From: Chloroflexi bacterium 54-19
GTDB lineage: Bacteria; Chloroflexota; Chloroflexia; Chloroheliales; Chloroheliaceae
Assembly (NCBI GenBank): GCA_001898225.1
Contig: MKTJ01000057.1
Span: 31,211 to 95,210, forward strand
Length of the DNA stretch: 64,000 nt
Direction: 5' to 3'
This document shows positions 25,834 through 34,441 of this stretch, piece by piece. How positions within the stretch are numbered: position 1 is the first letter of the stretch; the number at the start of each line of letters is the position of its first letter. The translations under genes and the position numbers were made by a program. Under the pieces are notes generated by a model that did not search any database, had not been told where the DNA came from, and saw nothing but the letters and a program-made list of their open reading frames with translations.

Positions 25834-26864
25834 TGGAGCAGCCGACTACCGGGGCGGAATTACTGGCTTTAGCCCGTGGCTACCAACCGGCAGCCCTTTT
25901 AATCGGGCTGATCGAACTGGATATTTGTAGCGCCCTGGCCGCTGCCGGGGAAGAAGGACTTAGCGTAACCGAACTGGCCGGGCAATTAAACCTCCAGGCT
26001 CGACCGATGGCAGCTTTGCTGGAAGCGGCAGCAGCTTTTGGTCTGCTGGTAACAAAGGAAGGCCGCTTTCTTAATTCCGCGCTGACAGACAGATACCTGG
26101 TCCGGGGCAGGCCGGAATACCTGGGGAACCAGATAGCCAGCCAGGCCGACCAGTACCGGGGCTGGGCCGATTTACCCCTGGCGGTAAGGGAAGGTCGGAC
26201 TGTTTTGCCCAATTTGCAAAACGGGGAGGAAGCTTCCGCCGACCCGGCCCTCCGGCGGCTTTTGACCGGTCTACACCGGGGCGGCCAGGGCTTACTGCCA
26301 CACCTGACACCTTTGCTCGACCCTTATCTCAGGACCGCCCGGCAACTTCTGGATATAGGGAGCGGCCTGGGCACTTTTGGAGTAGGTTGGGCCGAGCAAT
26401 ATCCGCAACTTGAAGTGACTTTGCTCGACCGGCCCGGCGTCCTGGAAATGGCCCGTGAGTCGGCGGCGACCAGCCCGGCCCAGGAACGGATTCACTTTTT
26501 GCCGGGCGATTACCGGCGCCTCGATTTTGGCCGGGAACGCTTCGACCTGGCGCTTTTTTTCCAGGTCTTGCGGACGGAAGGGCCGGAAGCGGTCCGGCAG
26601 CTATTAAAAAAGGCAGCCCTGGCCCTGAAACCGGGTGGATATGTCGTTATTTATGACACCAGGCTGGAAGATAACCGGACCGGGCCGCTCGAAAATGTTT
26701 TGCAGAATTTGACCATGAGTTTGATGTACGAAGAAGGCGGAATTTTTACGGCTTCCGAACTGGAAACCTGGCTGGAAGGCACCGGTTTGAAACTGGTTGG
26801 AAGCTGGCCCGTAACTGCCACAGCCAGGCCGATGATACTTTATTTAGCTGCTCGAATTATATAG
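25833..26864 (+). CDS. SAM-dependent O-methyltransferase (family 2, dimerisation domain + Rossmann)
   Basis: The N-terminal 90 residues form the winged-helix dimerisation domain of this family (LLIGLIELDICSALAAAGEEGLSVTELAGQL). The catalytic part has LLDIGSGLGTFGVGWAEQYP (SAM motif I, about 170-190) and LFFQVLRTEGPEAVRQLLKKAALALKPGGYVVIYD (motifs for binding and post-methylation). The family includes hydroxyindole, flavonoid and polyketide O-methyltransferases and the bacteriochlorophyll enzyme BchU; substrates are diverse. The start is GTG overlapping the stop of the DoxX-like gene. The role is not fixed by sequence alone. Confidence 0.85.
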   Translation: MEQPTTGAELLALARGYQPAALLIGLIELDICSALAAAGEEGLSVTELAGQLNLQARPMAALLEAAAAFGLLVTKEGRFLNSALTDRYLVRGRPEYLGNQIASQADQYRGWADLPLAVREGRTVLPNLQNGEEASADPALRRLLTGLHRGGQGLLPHLTPLLDPYLRTARQLLDIGSGLGTFGVGWAEQYPQLEVTLLDRPGVLEMARESAATSPAQERIHFLPGDYRRLDFGRERFDLALFFQVLRTEGPEAVRQLLKKAALALKPGGYVVIYDTRLEDNRTGPLENVLQNLTMSLMYEEGGIFTASELETWLEGTGLKLVGSWPVTATARPMILYLAARII

Positions 26865-26890
26865 TCGCTCGCTGGAAAGAATTTCTTATA

Positions 26891-27916
26891 ATGACTAATT
26901 TTACGGTTGCTCGCTCTATCGCATTGCCCCTTTTGAAGGCCCAACCGGCCAGCTATTACATTGAAGTTACCAAGAATTGCAACGAATTGTGCCAGATTTG
27001 CCCCCGTACCCACTACTGGCCGCATCGCCGGGATAACCTTTCGCTCGAACAATTCTACCGGATAGTTGACGGCATCGAGGATGTGCAGCGGGTGGTCCTG
27101 CACGGGCTTGGCGAACCGCTCTTAAACCTCGACCTTTTCGAGATGGTCCGCTATTTGAAAGCTCGGGGAGCCTACGTCCTGTTCAACTCGAATGCCCTGG
27201 CCCTTAACGAGCGGCGGCGACTGGCGATGCTGGAAAGCGGGCTGGACGAATACCGGGTTTCGTTCGATGCGGCCCAGCCTGACACATACAAAAAAATCCG
27301 AGGTATCGGCGGGCTGTCCAAGGTCAAGCTGAACCTGTTAGCCCTGACCGCCGCCATGCGAGAACAAAGGCGCGGACCAAAGGTCAGCCTCTGGTTTACA
27401 ACCATGCACGAAAACGTGGCCGAACTGCCGGACGTGGTCCGCTTCGCTGCCGAGGCCGGTATCAGAGAGGTCTATGTCCAGCGGCTGGTCTATTTCGATA
27501 AAGGGCTGGCAGTCGAGGAACAATCCCTCTATAAAAAATTAGAGGAGCAGGCTCAGGCCGCCCTGGCCGAAGCTTTCCGGCTCTGCCAGGAACACGGTGT
27601 CCGGTTAGCCGCCAGTGGCGGTGAGCAAGTCCTTGCCAACGGCGAGATGCAGCACGAAGCCCTGGACGAAGAATATCCCTGGCGGGCCTGTACCCGGCCC
27701 TGGCGGCTGACCTATATCCAGGCCAACGGGGATGTATCGCCGTGCTGTTTCGCGCCCTTCACCGGGTTGGAGGGCGGCCCCATCCTGGGTAACGCCTTCA
27801 ATCAGAAAATCGAAGACATCTGGCACGGCGAACCTTACCGGAAATTCCGGGAGAATTTTTTATCCAGCCAGCCAAACCAATGTTGTGAAGGCTGCGGGGC
27901 TAAATGGAGCGTTTAA
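26891..27916 (+). CDS. Radical SAM/SPASM protein
   Basis: The motif CNELCQIC gives the CxxxCxxC cluster (Cys30, 34, 37). The barrel follows with GLGEPLLNLDLFEMV (SAM-binding GGE-like motif) and SFDAAQPDTY. The C-terminus carries CTRPW, SPCCFAPF and NQCCEGCGAKWSV, a SPASM/Twitch-type auxiliary-cluster region. It is a second, different radical SAM gene in the operon. It ends 1 nt before the ATG of the Nudix gene. It resembles family members acting on peptides or sugars, but the substrate is unknown. Confidence 0.9.
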   Translation: MTNFTVARSIALPLLKAQPASYYIEVTKNCNELCQICPRTHYWPHRRDNLSLEQFYRIVDGIEDVQRVVLHGLGEPLLNLDLFEMVRYLKARGAYVLFNSNALALNERRRLAMLESGLDEYRVSFDAAQPDTYKKIRGIGGLSKVKLNLLALTAAMREQRRGPKVSLWFTTMHENVAELPDVVRFAAEAGIREVYVQRLVYFDKGLAVEEQSLYKKLEEQAQAALAEAFRLCQEHGVRLAASGGEQVLANGEMQHEALDEEYPWRACTRPWRLTYIQANGDVSPCCFAPFTGLEGGPILGNAFNQKIEDIWHGEPYRKFRENFLSSQPNQCCEGCGAKWSV

Positions 27917-27917
27917 G

Positions 27918-28523
27918 ATGGACGAGAGCGAAGAAAAGGGCCAGGTCGAACCATACCGGACGGTCGAAAGCCGCTATCTTCTGAAAAGCCCCTGGCGGAA
28001 CTTCCGGGAGGACCGGGTGGACATCGGCAACGGAAGGGAAATAACCTACAGCTATGTCGAAACGCCCCAGGCTGTCTTCGTGGTGCCGCTAACCACCAGG
28101 GGTGAGATTGTCCTTATCCGTCAATACCGTTACCCGGTGAGGGATTGGGTACTGGAGGTCCCGGCGGGATCGCGTTCGACACCTGATGAAGACCCGGCCC
28201 TGGCAGCCCAACGAGAAGTCCGCGAGGAAATTGGTGGAGACTACCGGGAACTGGTCCACCTGGGCCGTTTTTATAGCAGTTCCGCGCATCTCAACCTGTA
28301 TAGCCATATCTTTCTGGCGGTAGGGGTGGAACTGAACCGGGAGCAAGATTTGGAGGAAACCGAACTGTTACAAAGGCTAGTCTTACCGGCGGGTGAGGTT
28401 TTAGACCTGGCCCACCGGGCCGGTATCAGCGAGGGGCAAAGCGCTTACGCCGTTTTGCTGGCTGAGCCGTTTATCCGGGAGCAGTTGGAAAAGCTCAAAA
28501 TAGAAAAGGAACCGCAACCATGA
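27918..28523 (+). CDS. Nudix hydrolase (ADP-ribose pyrophosphatase-like)
   Basis: The protein starts at ATG 27918, directly after the stop of the radical SAM gene; an upstream-extended frame overlaps that gene and is not real. The Nudix box is visible as GSRSTPDEDPALAAQREVREEIGG (about 86-109), with the REVREEIGG metal-binding core. The sequence before it (VPLTTRGEIVLIRQYRYPVRDWVLEVPAG) is typical of ADP-ribose or ADP-sugar pyrophosphatases. It hydrolyses nucleoside diphosphates linked to another group. It overlaps the next gene by ATGA. Confidence 0.9.
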   Translation: MDESEEKGQVEPYRTVESRYLLKSPWRNFREDRVDIGNGREITYSYVETPQAVFVVPLTTRGEIVLIRQYRYPVRDWVLEVPAGSRSTPDEDPALAAQREVREEIGGDYRELVHLGRFYSSSAHLNLYSHIFLAVGVELNREQDLEETELLQRLVLPAGEVLDLAHRAGISEGQSAYAVLLAEPFIREQLEKLKIEKEPQP

Positions 28524-29233
28524 CCGCTTCCAAAGAAGCCCTAATTGTGGTAGTTGCCAAGGCACCCCAGGTGGGCAACGTCAAGACCCGGCTCTGCCCG
28601 CCCCTTACCCACGAACAGGCCGCCCGCCTCTATACCGGGTTTCTGCTCGATACGATTGAAATCGCCCTGGGCGTACCGGGCTGCGCCGTTAAAGCGGTCT
28701 GCCCCACTCCGCACGACGCCGGGCAGTTGGCCGGTCTTTTACCGACGGAGGTCGGCTATTTCGTCCAACCTGCTACCGGCCTTACAGCGGCCCTGTCCAG
28801 TTCCTTCGAGCAGGGGTTAACCGAAGGTTACAAAAAAATATTCTGTATCAGCAGCGATAACCCGACCCTACCCGCCCACTATCTTCAGGAAGCGGTCGAA
28901 ACCCTGGACCGGCCCGGTATCGACCTCGTAATGGGACCGAGTGAGGATGGGGGTTACTATTTAATTGGCGCGAAAAAACTTTACCCCGAATTGTTCGCGG
29001 ACATGGTGTGGAGTACTGACACGGTTTTGAGCGAAACGCTCGTCCGAGCCGAAAAACGGGGCTTGCGGCATCACCGGCTCCCGCTCTGGTATGACCTTGA
29101 TACCGGCCAGGAACTGGCCCGATTTGCCCTTGAACTGGCCGCCGCGCCTGCCGTTTCGAACGGACACCGCGCCCCTGCGCCGCATACCCGCCCGTTACTT
29201 ATCGAGCTAGAAATACTAAAAGATGCCCGGTAA
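28520..29233 (+). CDS. DUF2064/TIGR04282-type glycosyltransferase
   Basis: The N-terminus VVVAKAPQVGNVKTRLCPPLTHEQAARLY is the sugar-nucleotide-binding signature of the TIGR04282 family. FCISSDNPTLPAHYLQEAVETL and LVMGPSEDGGYYLIGAKK supply the catalytic DxD-like Asp region. The family is annotated as arsenosugar-biosynthesis-associated glycosyltransferase and also occurs in many other clusters. ATG overlaps the stop of the Nudix gene and its 3' end overlaps the next gene by 11 nt, so translation is coupled. Confidence 0.88.
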   Translation: MTASKEALIVVVAKAPQVGNVKTRLCPPLTHEQAARLYTGFLLDTIEIALGVPGCAVKAVCPTPHDAGQLAGLLPTEVGYFVQPATGLTAALSSSFEQGLTEGYKKIFCISSDNPTLPAHYLQEAVETLDRPGIDLVMGPSEDGGYYLIGAKKLYPELFADMVWSTDTVLSETLVRAEKRGLRHHRLPLWYDLDTGQELARFALELAAAPAVSNGHRAPAPHTRPLLIELEILKDAR

Positions 29234-29963
29234 CTTCCTCACACCGCTCACTGTGAGCGTTATCATCCCGGTTTACAACGAAGTAACCAATATTGCCCGC
29301 GTTATAGGGGAAATCAAGGCTCTGCCGCCCGACCCTGCCTATACCCTGGAAATCCTGGTGGTAGATGGTGGGAGTAAGGACGGTACGGTTGAAGCGGCCC
29401 GGTCTGCCGGGGCCAGGGTATTACCGCAAAAAGAGCGGGGCTACGGCGCGGCCTGCTATACCGGCTTTGAAGCGAGTACCACCGAAATAGTGGTCTTCCT
29501 GGATGGTGATTACAGCGACCCGCCCGCCTCCCTGCCTGCTTTACTGGCCCCTTTGGTGGACAACCGGGCCGATCTTGTCCTCGGTACGAGGATAGGGTCG
29601 CTTACCGGGAGCGGAGCGGGCCGGGACGCTTTACCGGCCCAGGCGGTCTGGGGTAACCGGCTGGTAACAGGGCTAATCCGCCTTTTGTACGGTTATAAAT
29701 TGAGCGATTTACCTTCTTTTAAGGCCATCCGGCGCAAAAAACTGGCCGCCTTTGGCATGCAGGAAATGACCTACGGCTGGACCACTGAAATGCTGGTTAA
29801 AGCGGTGCGCTCGAAATACCGGGTTGTCGAGGTACCGGTCGCCTACCGGCCCAGGGGCGGGGGCAAATCCAAGGTGAGTGGGACGGTTAGGGGAACCCTC
29901 AAGGCCGCTTATTTTTTATTAAGGACAACTTTTCGCTATACTCGCTGGCAACCGCTTGCCTGA
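29223..29963 (+). CDS. Family 2 glycosyltransferase, dolichol/polyprenol-phosphate mannose synthase-like
   Basis: A GT-A family 2 domain occupies almost the whole 246-residue chain: VSVIIPVYNEVTNIARVIGEI, EILVVDGGSKDGTVEAA, and VFLDGDYSDPP as the metal motif. YRPRGGGKSKVSG near residue 215 is characteristic of DPM1/polyprenol-phosphate transferases. It would transfer a sugar from a nucleotide to polyprenyl phosphate on the cytoplasmic face. The membrane GT87-like gene at 22379 could use the product as donor. It overlaps the DUF2064 gene upstream. Confidence 0.88.
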   Translation: MPGNFLTPLTVSVIIPVYNEVTNIARVIGEIKALPPDPAYTLEILVVDGGSKDGTVEAARSAGARVLPQKERGYGAACYTGFEASTTEIVVFLDGDYSDPPASLPALLAPLVDNRADLVLGTRIGSLTGSGAGRDALPAQAVWGNRLVTGLIRLLYGYKLSDLPSFKAIRRKKLAAFGMQEMTYGWTTEMLVKAVRSKYRVVEVPVAYRPRGGGKSKVSGTVRGTLKAAYFLLRTTFRYTRWQPLA

Positions 29964-30001
29964 GGTGGCTACGCTGCCATAACTATGGAGATTTTTACTT
30001 T

Positions 30002-30832
30002 ATGCCTGATTTCGATTTTTCTGAACAGCCAGACAAACAAGCAATCCCTCTCCTGAAAAATAAAATCTATTCTGCTCCTTCAATATTCACCGTCGAAAAT
30101 ATGCTGCGAGAGGCCCGCCGCCAGAAGAATTTGCCGGATGGCCCGGTGCCCGCTGTTTGTCTCCTCGACCCGGATGGCGACCTGGTAGACTATCTTCAAA
30201 CGACGGGACGAGCTAGAAGCCATCCCACCTGGGCGTGCTACCACACCAACATGGTAGTTTTCACTCACGAAGAGGTTGAATTTGGCATTGTAGGGCGGGT
30301 CGTGGGCGCACCTTTTGCGGTCCTGGTAGCAGAGGAACTTTTTGCTTCCGGTTGCCAGCTTTTAATCAGCCTGACCTCTGCCGGACAGATTTTGCCGGAA
30401 GGTAACCCCCCTTACGTGGTTTTAATCGAGCGGGCCCTTCGTGACGAAGGGACCAGCTATCATTACCTGCCACCCGCCCCCTACAGCTATCTCAATACGG
30501 AATGGAAAGAAGCTATTACGGCGGCCTGGGATGTCCCAACCCTACCGCTCCGGGTGGGCGCAAGCTGGTCCACCGATGCTCCTTTCCGGGAAACGCTCGA
30601 AGCTATCGAAGCGGCTAAAAAGGAGGGCATCCTTGCGGTTGAAATGGAAGCGGCAGCTCTATATGCCTTCGGTACGGCTAAAAACAAATCCATCATCTGT
30701 TATGCCCATGTTACAAACCAGATGGCCCTGAGTGAGGGTGACTTTGAAAAAGGCCAGGACATGGGAAGTCAGACCGGGCTGGCGATTTTAAGCCAGACAG
30801 TTCGGGCTCTGCTCGGTGCTAAATTCAGGTAA
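30002..30832 (+). CDS. Nucleoside phosphorylase (PNP/UDP family)
   Basis: The 276-residue protein has the family motifs AVCLLDPDGDLVDYL, the phosphate/ribose region around LISLTSAGQI, SWSTDAPFRET (about 197-207) and GILAVEMEAAALYAF (about 215-229), where VEME binds the ribose 2'- and 3'-hydroxyls. It cleaves the glycosidic bond of a purine or uridine-type nucleoside with phosphate. It is the last gene of the radical SAM operon, 38 bp after the DPM synthase-like gene, and might recycle 5'-deoxyadenosine or process a nucleoside intermediate. This link is only inferred. Confidence 0.88.
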   Translation: MPDFDFSEQPDKQAIPLLKNKIYSAPSIFTVENMLREARRQKNLPDGPVPAVCLLDPDGDLVDYLQTTGRARSHPTWACYHTNMVVFTHEEVEFGIVGRVVGAPFAVLVAEELFASGCQLLISLTSAGQILPEGNPPYVVLIERALRDEGTSYHYLPPAPYSYLNTEWKEAITAAWDVPTLPLRVGASWSTDAPFRETLEAIEAAKKEGILAVEMEAAALYAFGTAKNKSIICYAHVTNQMALSEGDFEKGQDMGSQTGLAILSQTVRALLGAKFR

Positions 30833-31307
30833 CCTATCCACAACCGCCAAAGCCTGAAAGATATTCCAATTCAAATCTTTTTGTTTTAACCGGGCTATTT
30901 ATTGGTACGACCGAGTCAGCCAGGGAAAGTTTACAGTAAAAACACCATATTAACCTTTGAATGGTAGAGGCCAAAGTGACACCTACCTTTTTTATTTATG
31001 TAAAGTGCAGGTTATTTAGAATAAAGATTCTTGAACAGACTCGGAGTTTTTGGGCACTTATGATAAAATTTGTTCATAGGACCCCTTTTGCTAGAAAGGC
31101 AGTTTCGGCTGACAGGTTGGAGCAGAAACAGCTAGAGCCAGTGATTTCGAAAGTAACCTGTTAAAGGTAATCAGTTATAAAACCAGTTCTAAATAATCCG
31201 CTAATAACAGGCAATCACCTGGAAAATATATTGCGGCAAAAGCTGGCAGAAACAGGCTGGTTTTGTAACTGGTCAGGCTTCACCAGGAATTTTGAGGGAG
31301 AACCAGG
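30833..31307. other. Intergenic region, about 475 bp
   Basis: No convincing gene is found here; a 67-codon frame at 30961-31164 has no family pattern. The stretch must hold the terminator of the radical SAM operon and the promoter of the first replication gene. Neither was clearly located. The sequence is AT-rich and of lower GC than its surroundings. Confidence 0.5.
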
Positions 31308-33329
31308 TTGGCAAGCACTAAAAAGACCGTAACCGAACCACAAACAATAGAAATCGACGAATCAGTTCAGCCCCAAACCAACATCAGTGAGGAGTCTAGC
31401 CCCCTTTCGGATGGCGCAAACGAGACCGAGAATAATAAACTTCAAAGGCTCCTCACGATTATGGAGTTGTTGGGCAAACTGGTTGAAAAAGATGCCCTTA
31501 CAGGTCAAAACCAGGGCCAACCAGAACCCGCCAGGTCCGCTTCACCAAATTCCGGGGAGAATACGCGAGACATTGTCACTACCATCGCCGGTTTACTGGT
31601 AGAAGCCACCGACCTGGAGGCAATCAAAGAGCGGATTTCGCTGGACAATCCCCAGGCCGTCGAACTATTGGGGCAACTGGGAGAAATTCTAAAAATAGAA
31701 AATAAGCCGTCTAAAAAGAGGGGTAAGACCGGGGAAGCGGGTAAAACGAAGCGGGTCGGGGAAACCAAGCAACCCCTGTACAAGGCCTGGCGCGATGAAG
31801 ATACCGGTCAGTCTGAGCCAAACCTGGCGAACCAACCAACCGGAAAAGACGAGCCGCTCCAATCTCTCTCCCCTGACCAGGGCGAAATCTCCATTATTGA
31901 AAAAAGGACTAAAAATGGGACCAGGAAGACCCGCACCCATACCGGCAAAGCCGCGACAGCCCACCAGTTAATCCTGGACATTGAACCGGGCCAGGATGGC
32001 GCACCCGCCGAAAAAGTAAAAACCGGCCCGGCCGAAACCGAAGAAGAATGGATCAATATTTTAAGCTCGGCTTTTTATCACGCCACCCGCGAAGCCCTCT
32101 CCCTCAACACCTTTGTAAAAAGTGATGGGTCACCCTGGCCCACGGCTCCCTTAAACCGGGGTGGCGCCAGCGGCCTGGCCCAACTTGTACCACCACTTAT
32201 CCAGGACGAGCCTCTCATGCCCGCCGAAGATGTCGACCGCTGGGTGGAAATCATGTGGAAACAACGCGAGGAACTTTCGGACCTGGACGCCGACGCGCTG
32301 GACATGCTCTGCCATATCTGGCTCGAACAGGCCATCAAACCGGAAGACTCCGCCGTGGCCGAGATTGACCGCTTTCTCGAAATGCGCGGGCTGCAAAAGA
32401 AAAAGAGCGGCAACAATCGCCGGGGCGGCTTTACTCCCGAACAGAGGCGAGAAATTTTAAGAGCTTTATCTCACATCCAGAGCATCTGGCTCAAACTTGG
32501 GCAAATCGAAGTTTTTGAGGACCGCGACGAAGAAGATAGTTTTAGAAATAAGAAGAAAAGACAATCGGTAACCAAAGCCTTTGAAAGCAGGGCCTTTGTG
32601 GTGACCGACCGGATGGGCCAGTTAAAAATGGACGGCTACATGGATGTCGAGCGCTTCATCTACCAGCCGGGGAAACTTTTCGCGCAATTTTTATTTGGAC
32701 CGGGACGGCAGACCGCCATTCTTTCGGCCAAAGCTATTCAATATGACCGCTACCGTCAGAAATGGGAAAAACGGCTGGCCCGGTATTTTAGCTGGCAGTG
32801 GCGCATCCAGGCCGCTAAAGGCGATTATACCCGGCCCTACCGGGTTAATACTCTGCTTAAAGCGGTTGGCGAGAACGTCGATGAACGACATCCCAATACT
32901 ACGCGAGACCGCCTCGAAAAAGCCCTGGACCGGCTTCAAACCGATAAAGTGCTGGCAAGCTGGCAATACGACCGCTGGGAGGAAAAGGTTACCGAACAGC
33001 GCGGTTGGGTCGAACACTGGCTGCAAGCTACCGTTTTGCTGGAACCACCGGAGAGTATCCGTCAGACCTATAACAGCCTGGAACGCACCAACCTGGAAGC
33101 TACTCACCGGAGTCCCCGGCTGCAAACACCGGTCATTGAGGTTGACGAAACCCTGCAACTCGTAAGAGATTTGCGGAATAAACGGTTGGAAACAGGCATG
33201 TCCCAGACCGTTTGCGCCGAACAACTGGGGATTGCCCAGGGTGTTTTGAGCCGCCTGGAGAAGAACAAATTAAAACCATCGGTCCAACTCCAACTACGTA
33301 TCCGTAAATGGCTTAAAACCCTCGAATAA
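31308..33329 (+). CDS. Candidate replicon initiator / plasmid protein with C-terminal XRE-type helix-turn-helix
   Basis: The 673-residue protein has a low-complexity, charged N-terminus (about 1-250), a folded middle (about 265-590) with a Trp-rich region (RYFSWQWRIQ, RVNTLLKAVGENVDER), and a C-terminal Cro/C1-type HTH (about 612-672: LVRDLRNKRLETGMSQTVCAEQLGIAQGVLSRLEKNKL). I do not recognise the central domain. Its position directly upstream of the iteron origin makes a role as initiator or copy-number regulator likely. TTG is the apparent start with GAGGGAGAACCAGG upstream. Function is inferred only from location and the HTH. Confidence 0.7.
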   Translation: MASTKKTVTEPQTIEIDESVQPQTNISEESSPLSDGANETENNKLQRLLTIMELLGKLVEKDALTGQNQGQPEPARSASPNSGENTRDIVTTIAGLLVEATDLEAIKERISLDNPQAVELLGQLGEILKIENKPSKKRGKTGEAGKTKRVGETKQPLYKAWRDEDTGQSEPNLANQPTGKDEPLQSLSPDQGEISIIEKRTKNGTRKTRTHTGKAATAHQLILDIEPGQDGAPAEKVKTGPAETEEEWINILSSAFYHATREALSLNTFVKSDGSPWPTAPLNRGGASGLAQLVPPLIQDEPLMPAEDVDRWVEIMWKQREELSDLDADALDMLCHIWLEQAIKPEDSAVAEIDRFLEMRGLQKKKSGNNRRGGFTPEQRREILRALSHIQSIWLKLGQIEVFEDRDEEDSFRNKKKRQSVTKAFESRAFVVTDRMGQLKMDGYMDVERFIYQPGKLFAQFLFGPGRQTAILSAKAIQYDRYRQKWEKRLARYFSWQWRIQAAKGDYTRPYRVNTLLKAVGENVDERHPNTTRDRLEKALDRLQTDKVLASWQYDRWEEKVTEQRGWVEHWLQATVLLEPPESIRQTYNSLERTNLEATHRSPRLQTPVIEVDETLQLVRDLRNKRLETGMSQTVCAEQLGIAQGVLSRLEKNKLKPSVQLQLRIRKWLKTLE

Positions 33330-33446
33330 TTTTTGGATAAGGGCGACCTCCGACATTGGGGAATTGCCCTTTTTAACTTTTGCCTGTCTCTTTCCTTGTC
33401 TCCGGCGCCTGGCCCCAGATTTAAGCAATCCCGTTACCACGAAAAA

Positions 33447-33485
33447 TATACCTAATTATACCCAGGAGTCGTGGTTATCTTTGCC
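33447..33485 (+). repeat. Composite repeat copy 1 (two 10-mers + iteron)
   Basis: TATACCTAAT, TATACCCAGG, one base, then GTCGTGGTTATCTTTGCC (33468-33485). The geometry equals that at 33691 and 33832. Confidence 0.85.
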
Positions 33486-33690
33486 AAAGTTAAACCTGGC
33501 TTATTCGAGCCCTAAAATAGGTATGCGCCTTTCTATCTGGAGCGGAAACCAACCTTTAGCGAGAAATATAGGTAGCTTTTTTGAGAGCCTGGCTTAAAAC
33601 CATCCAGGAAGAAAGGTAAAAATTTGGGAGATTCCTTTATTCAGGTATAACTCTTTTAAGGTGAGGAGAATTTGCATTGGGGATGGATTT

Positions 33691-33729
33691 TATACCTAAA
33701 TATACTCGGGAGTCGTGATTATCTTCTCC
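33691..33729 (+). repeat. Composite repeat copy 2 (degenerate iteron)
   Basis: TATACCTAAA, TATACTCGGG, one base, then GTCGTGATTATCTTCTCC (33712-33729), with the iteron end diverged. Confidence 0.8.
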
Positions 33730-33776
33730 TGATTTAAACCCCTGTTCGCACCAATTATTCCAACTTATATCTTATA

Positions 33777-33794
33777 GTCGTGATTATCTCTGCC
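33777..33794 (+). repeat. Iteron copy 3
   Basis: GTCGTGATTATCTCTGCC. The preceding bases are TATA-rich but only weakly like the 10-mer. Confidence 0.85.
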
Positions 33795-33831
33795 CTAAAC
33801 CATGTTCATTCCTTTCAAAATTATGCATGAA

Positions 33832-33870
33832 TATACCTGATTATACCTAAATGTCGTGATTATCTTTGCC
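33832..33870 (+). repeat. Composite repeat copy 4
   Basis: TATACCTGAT and TATACCTAAA in tandem (33832-33851), one base, then GTCGTGATTATCTTTGCC (33853-33870). This is the best preserved composite unit. Confidence 0.88.
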
Positions 33871-34023
33871 AAATTCTCAACGCTTCAACTCATATTTTCC
33901 CCGGCATATCTGCTCTATTTCCGCCAACGCCACTGTACGAAACTATCCTCATAAGAAACCAGGGCCAACTATTGAACGAGTTTTAAAATTCATTCTTTAG
34001 CCCTGTGCCTGGAATACATTTTT

Positions 34024-34041
34024 GTCGTGATTATCTCTGCC
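34024..34041 (+). repeat. Iteron copy 5
   Basis: GTCGTGATTATCTCTGCC, about 60 bp before the tandem block, without the 10-mer pair. Confidence 0.85.
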
Positions 34042-34084
34042 ATAACCGGGTTATTTTTGCCCGTTTTTAGCGGTTAGAGCAGCC

Positions 34085-34150
34085 ATGTCGTGGTTATCTC
34101 TGCCCCATGTCGTGGTTATCTCCGCCTCATGTCGTGGTTATCTCTGCCAA
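34085..34150 (+). repeat. Tandem iterons 6-8 (22-bp period)
   Basis: Three directly repeated units begin at 34085, 34107 and 34129, each ATGTCGTGGTTATCTCYGCC plus two bases, giving an exact 22-bp period, about two helical turns. Such phasing is expected for cooperative binding of an initiator on one face of DNA. Confidence 0.92.
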
Positions 34151-34165
34151 AAATGAAAAATATTG

Positions 34166-34192
34166 AGGCTATTTCGGCAATATAAATAGCCT
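34166..34192. repeat. Inverted repeat in AT-rich origin segment
   Basis: AGGCTATTT (34166-34174) and AAATAGCCT (34184-34192) form a 9-bp perfect inverted repeat right after the tandem iterons. Confidence 0.6.
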
Positions 34193-34441
34193 AACTAATT
34201 TAAACATGATAACCGCCTGGATATAAATCTTTCAGGTATAAGGCCCTCACTATAATCATGGAGATAAGTGGAGTAAGCAGTAAACAATCGCGGGATACGG
34301 GACAAAACGGAACGTTGGCGTCGGAAAAGAAAATTTCTCCGACCTGCCCGGTAGCGGTGGGGTTATACCTGATTTTATATACCCAACCGCTGCCAGGCAC
34401 CTTCAATATAACTGGTTAGCATACCGGTACAGTACAAATAT

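Larger units (their letters stand above)
33330..34441 (+). other. Candidate replication origin (iterons, AT-rich region)
   Basis: This 1.1-kb region has no real gene. It contains eight direct copies of an 18-bp motif with consensus GTCGTGRTTATCTYTGCC, starting at 33468, 33712, 33777, 33853, 34024, 34087, 34109 and 34131. All read in the same direction. A second motif, TATACCTRAW, occurs in direct copies (33447, 33691, 33832, 33842, 34364) and in inverted form (TTCAGGTATAA, near 33640 and 34231). The three tandem iterons are followed by an AT-rich stretch with a 9-bp inverted repeat (34166-34192). Iterons beside a Rep gene and AT-rich DNA are the hallmark of plasmid and chromosome-2 origins. 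Confidence 0.85.

Noticed and set aside
27732..27917. N-terminal extension of the Nudix gene
   Set aside because: It overlaps the radical SAM gene in a different frame and does not resemble Nudix proteins; the ATG at 27918 is correct.
24015..30832. Naming the operon as arsenosugar biosynthesis
   Set aside because: DUF2064 and a nucleoside phosphorylase fit, but no ArsM and no ArsS-type C-terminus were seen, and SPASM-type enzymes point elsewhere.
30961..31164. 67-codon open frame upstream of the first replication gene
   Set aside because: No recognisable pattern, no clear ribosome site; likely chance.
33364..33597. 77-codon open frame in the iteron region
   Set aside because: It runs across an iteron, has no family pattern and no ribosome site; the stretch is better explained as origin DNA.
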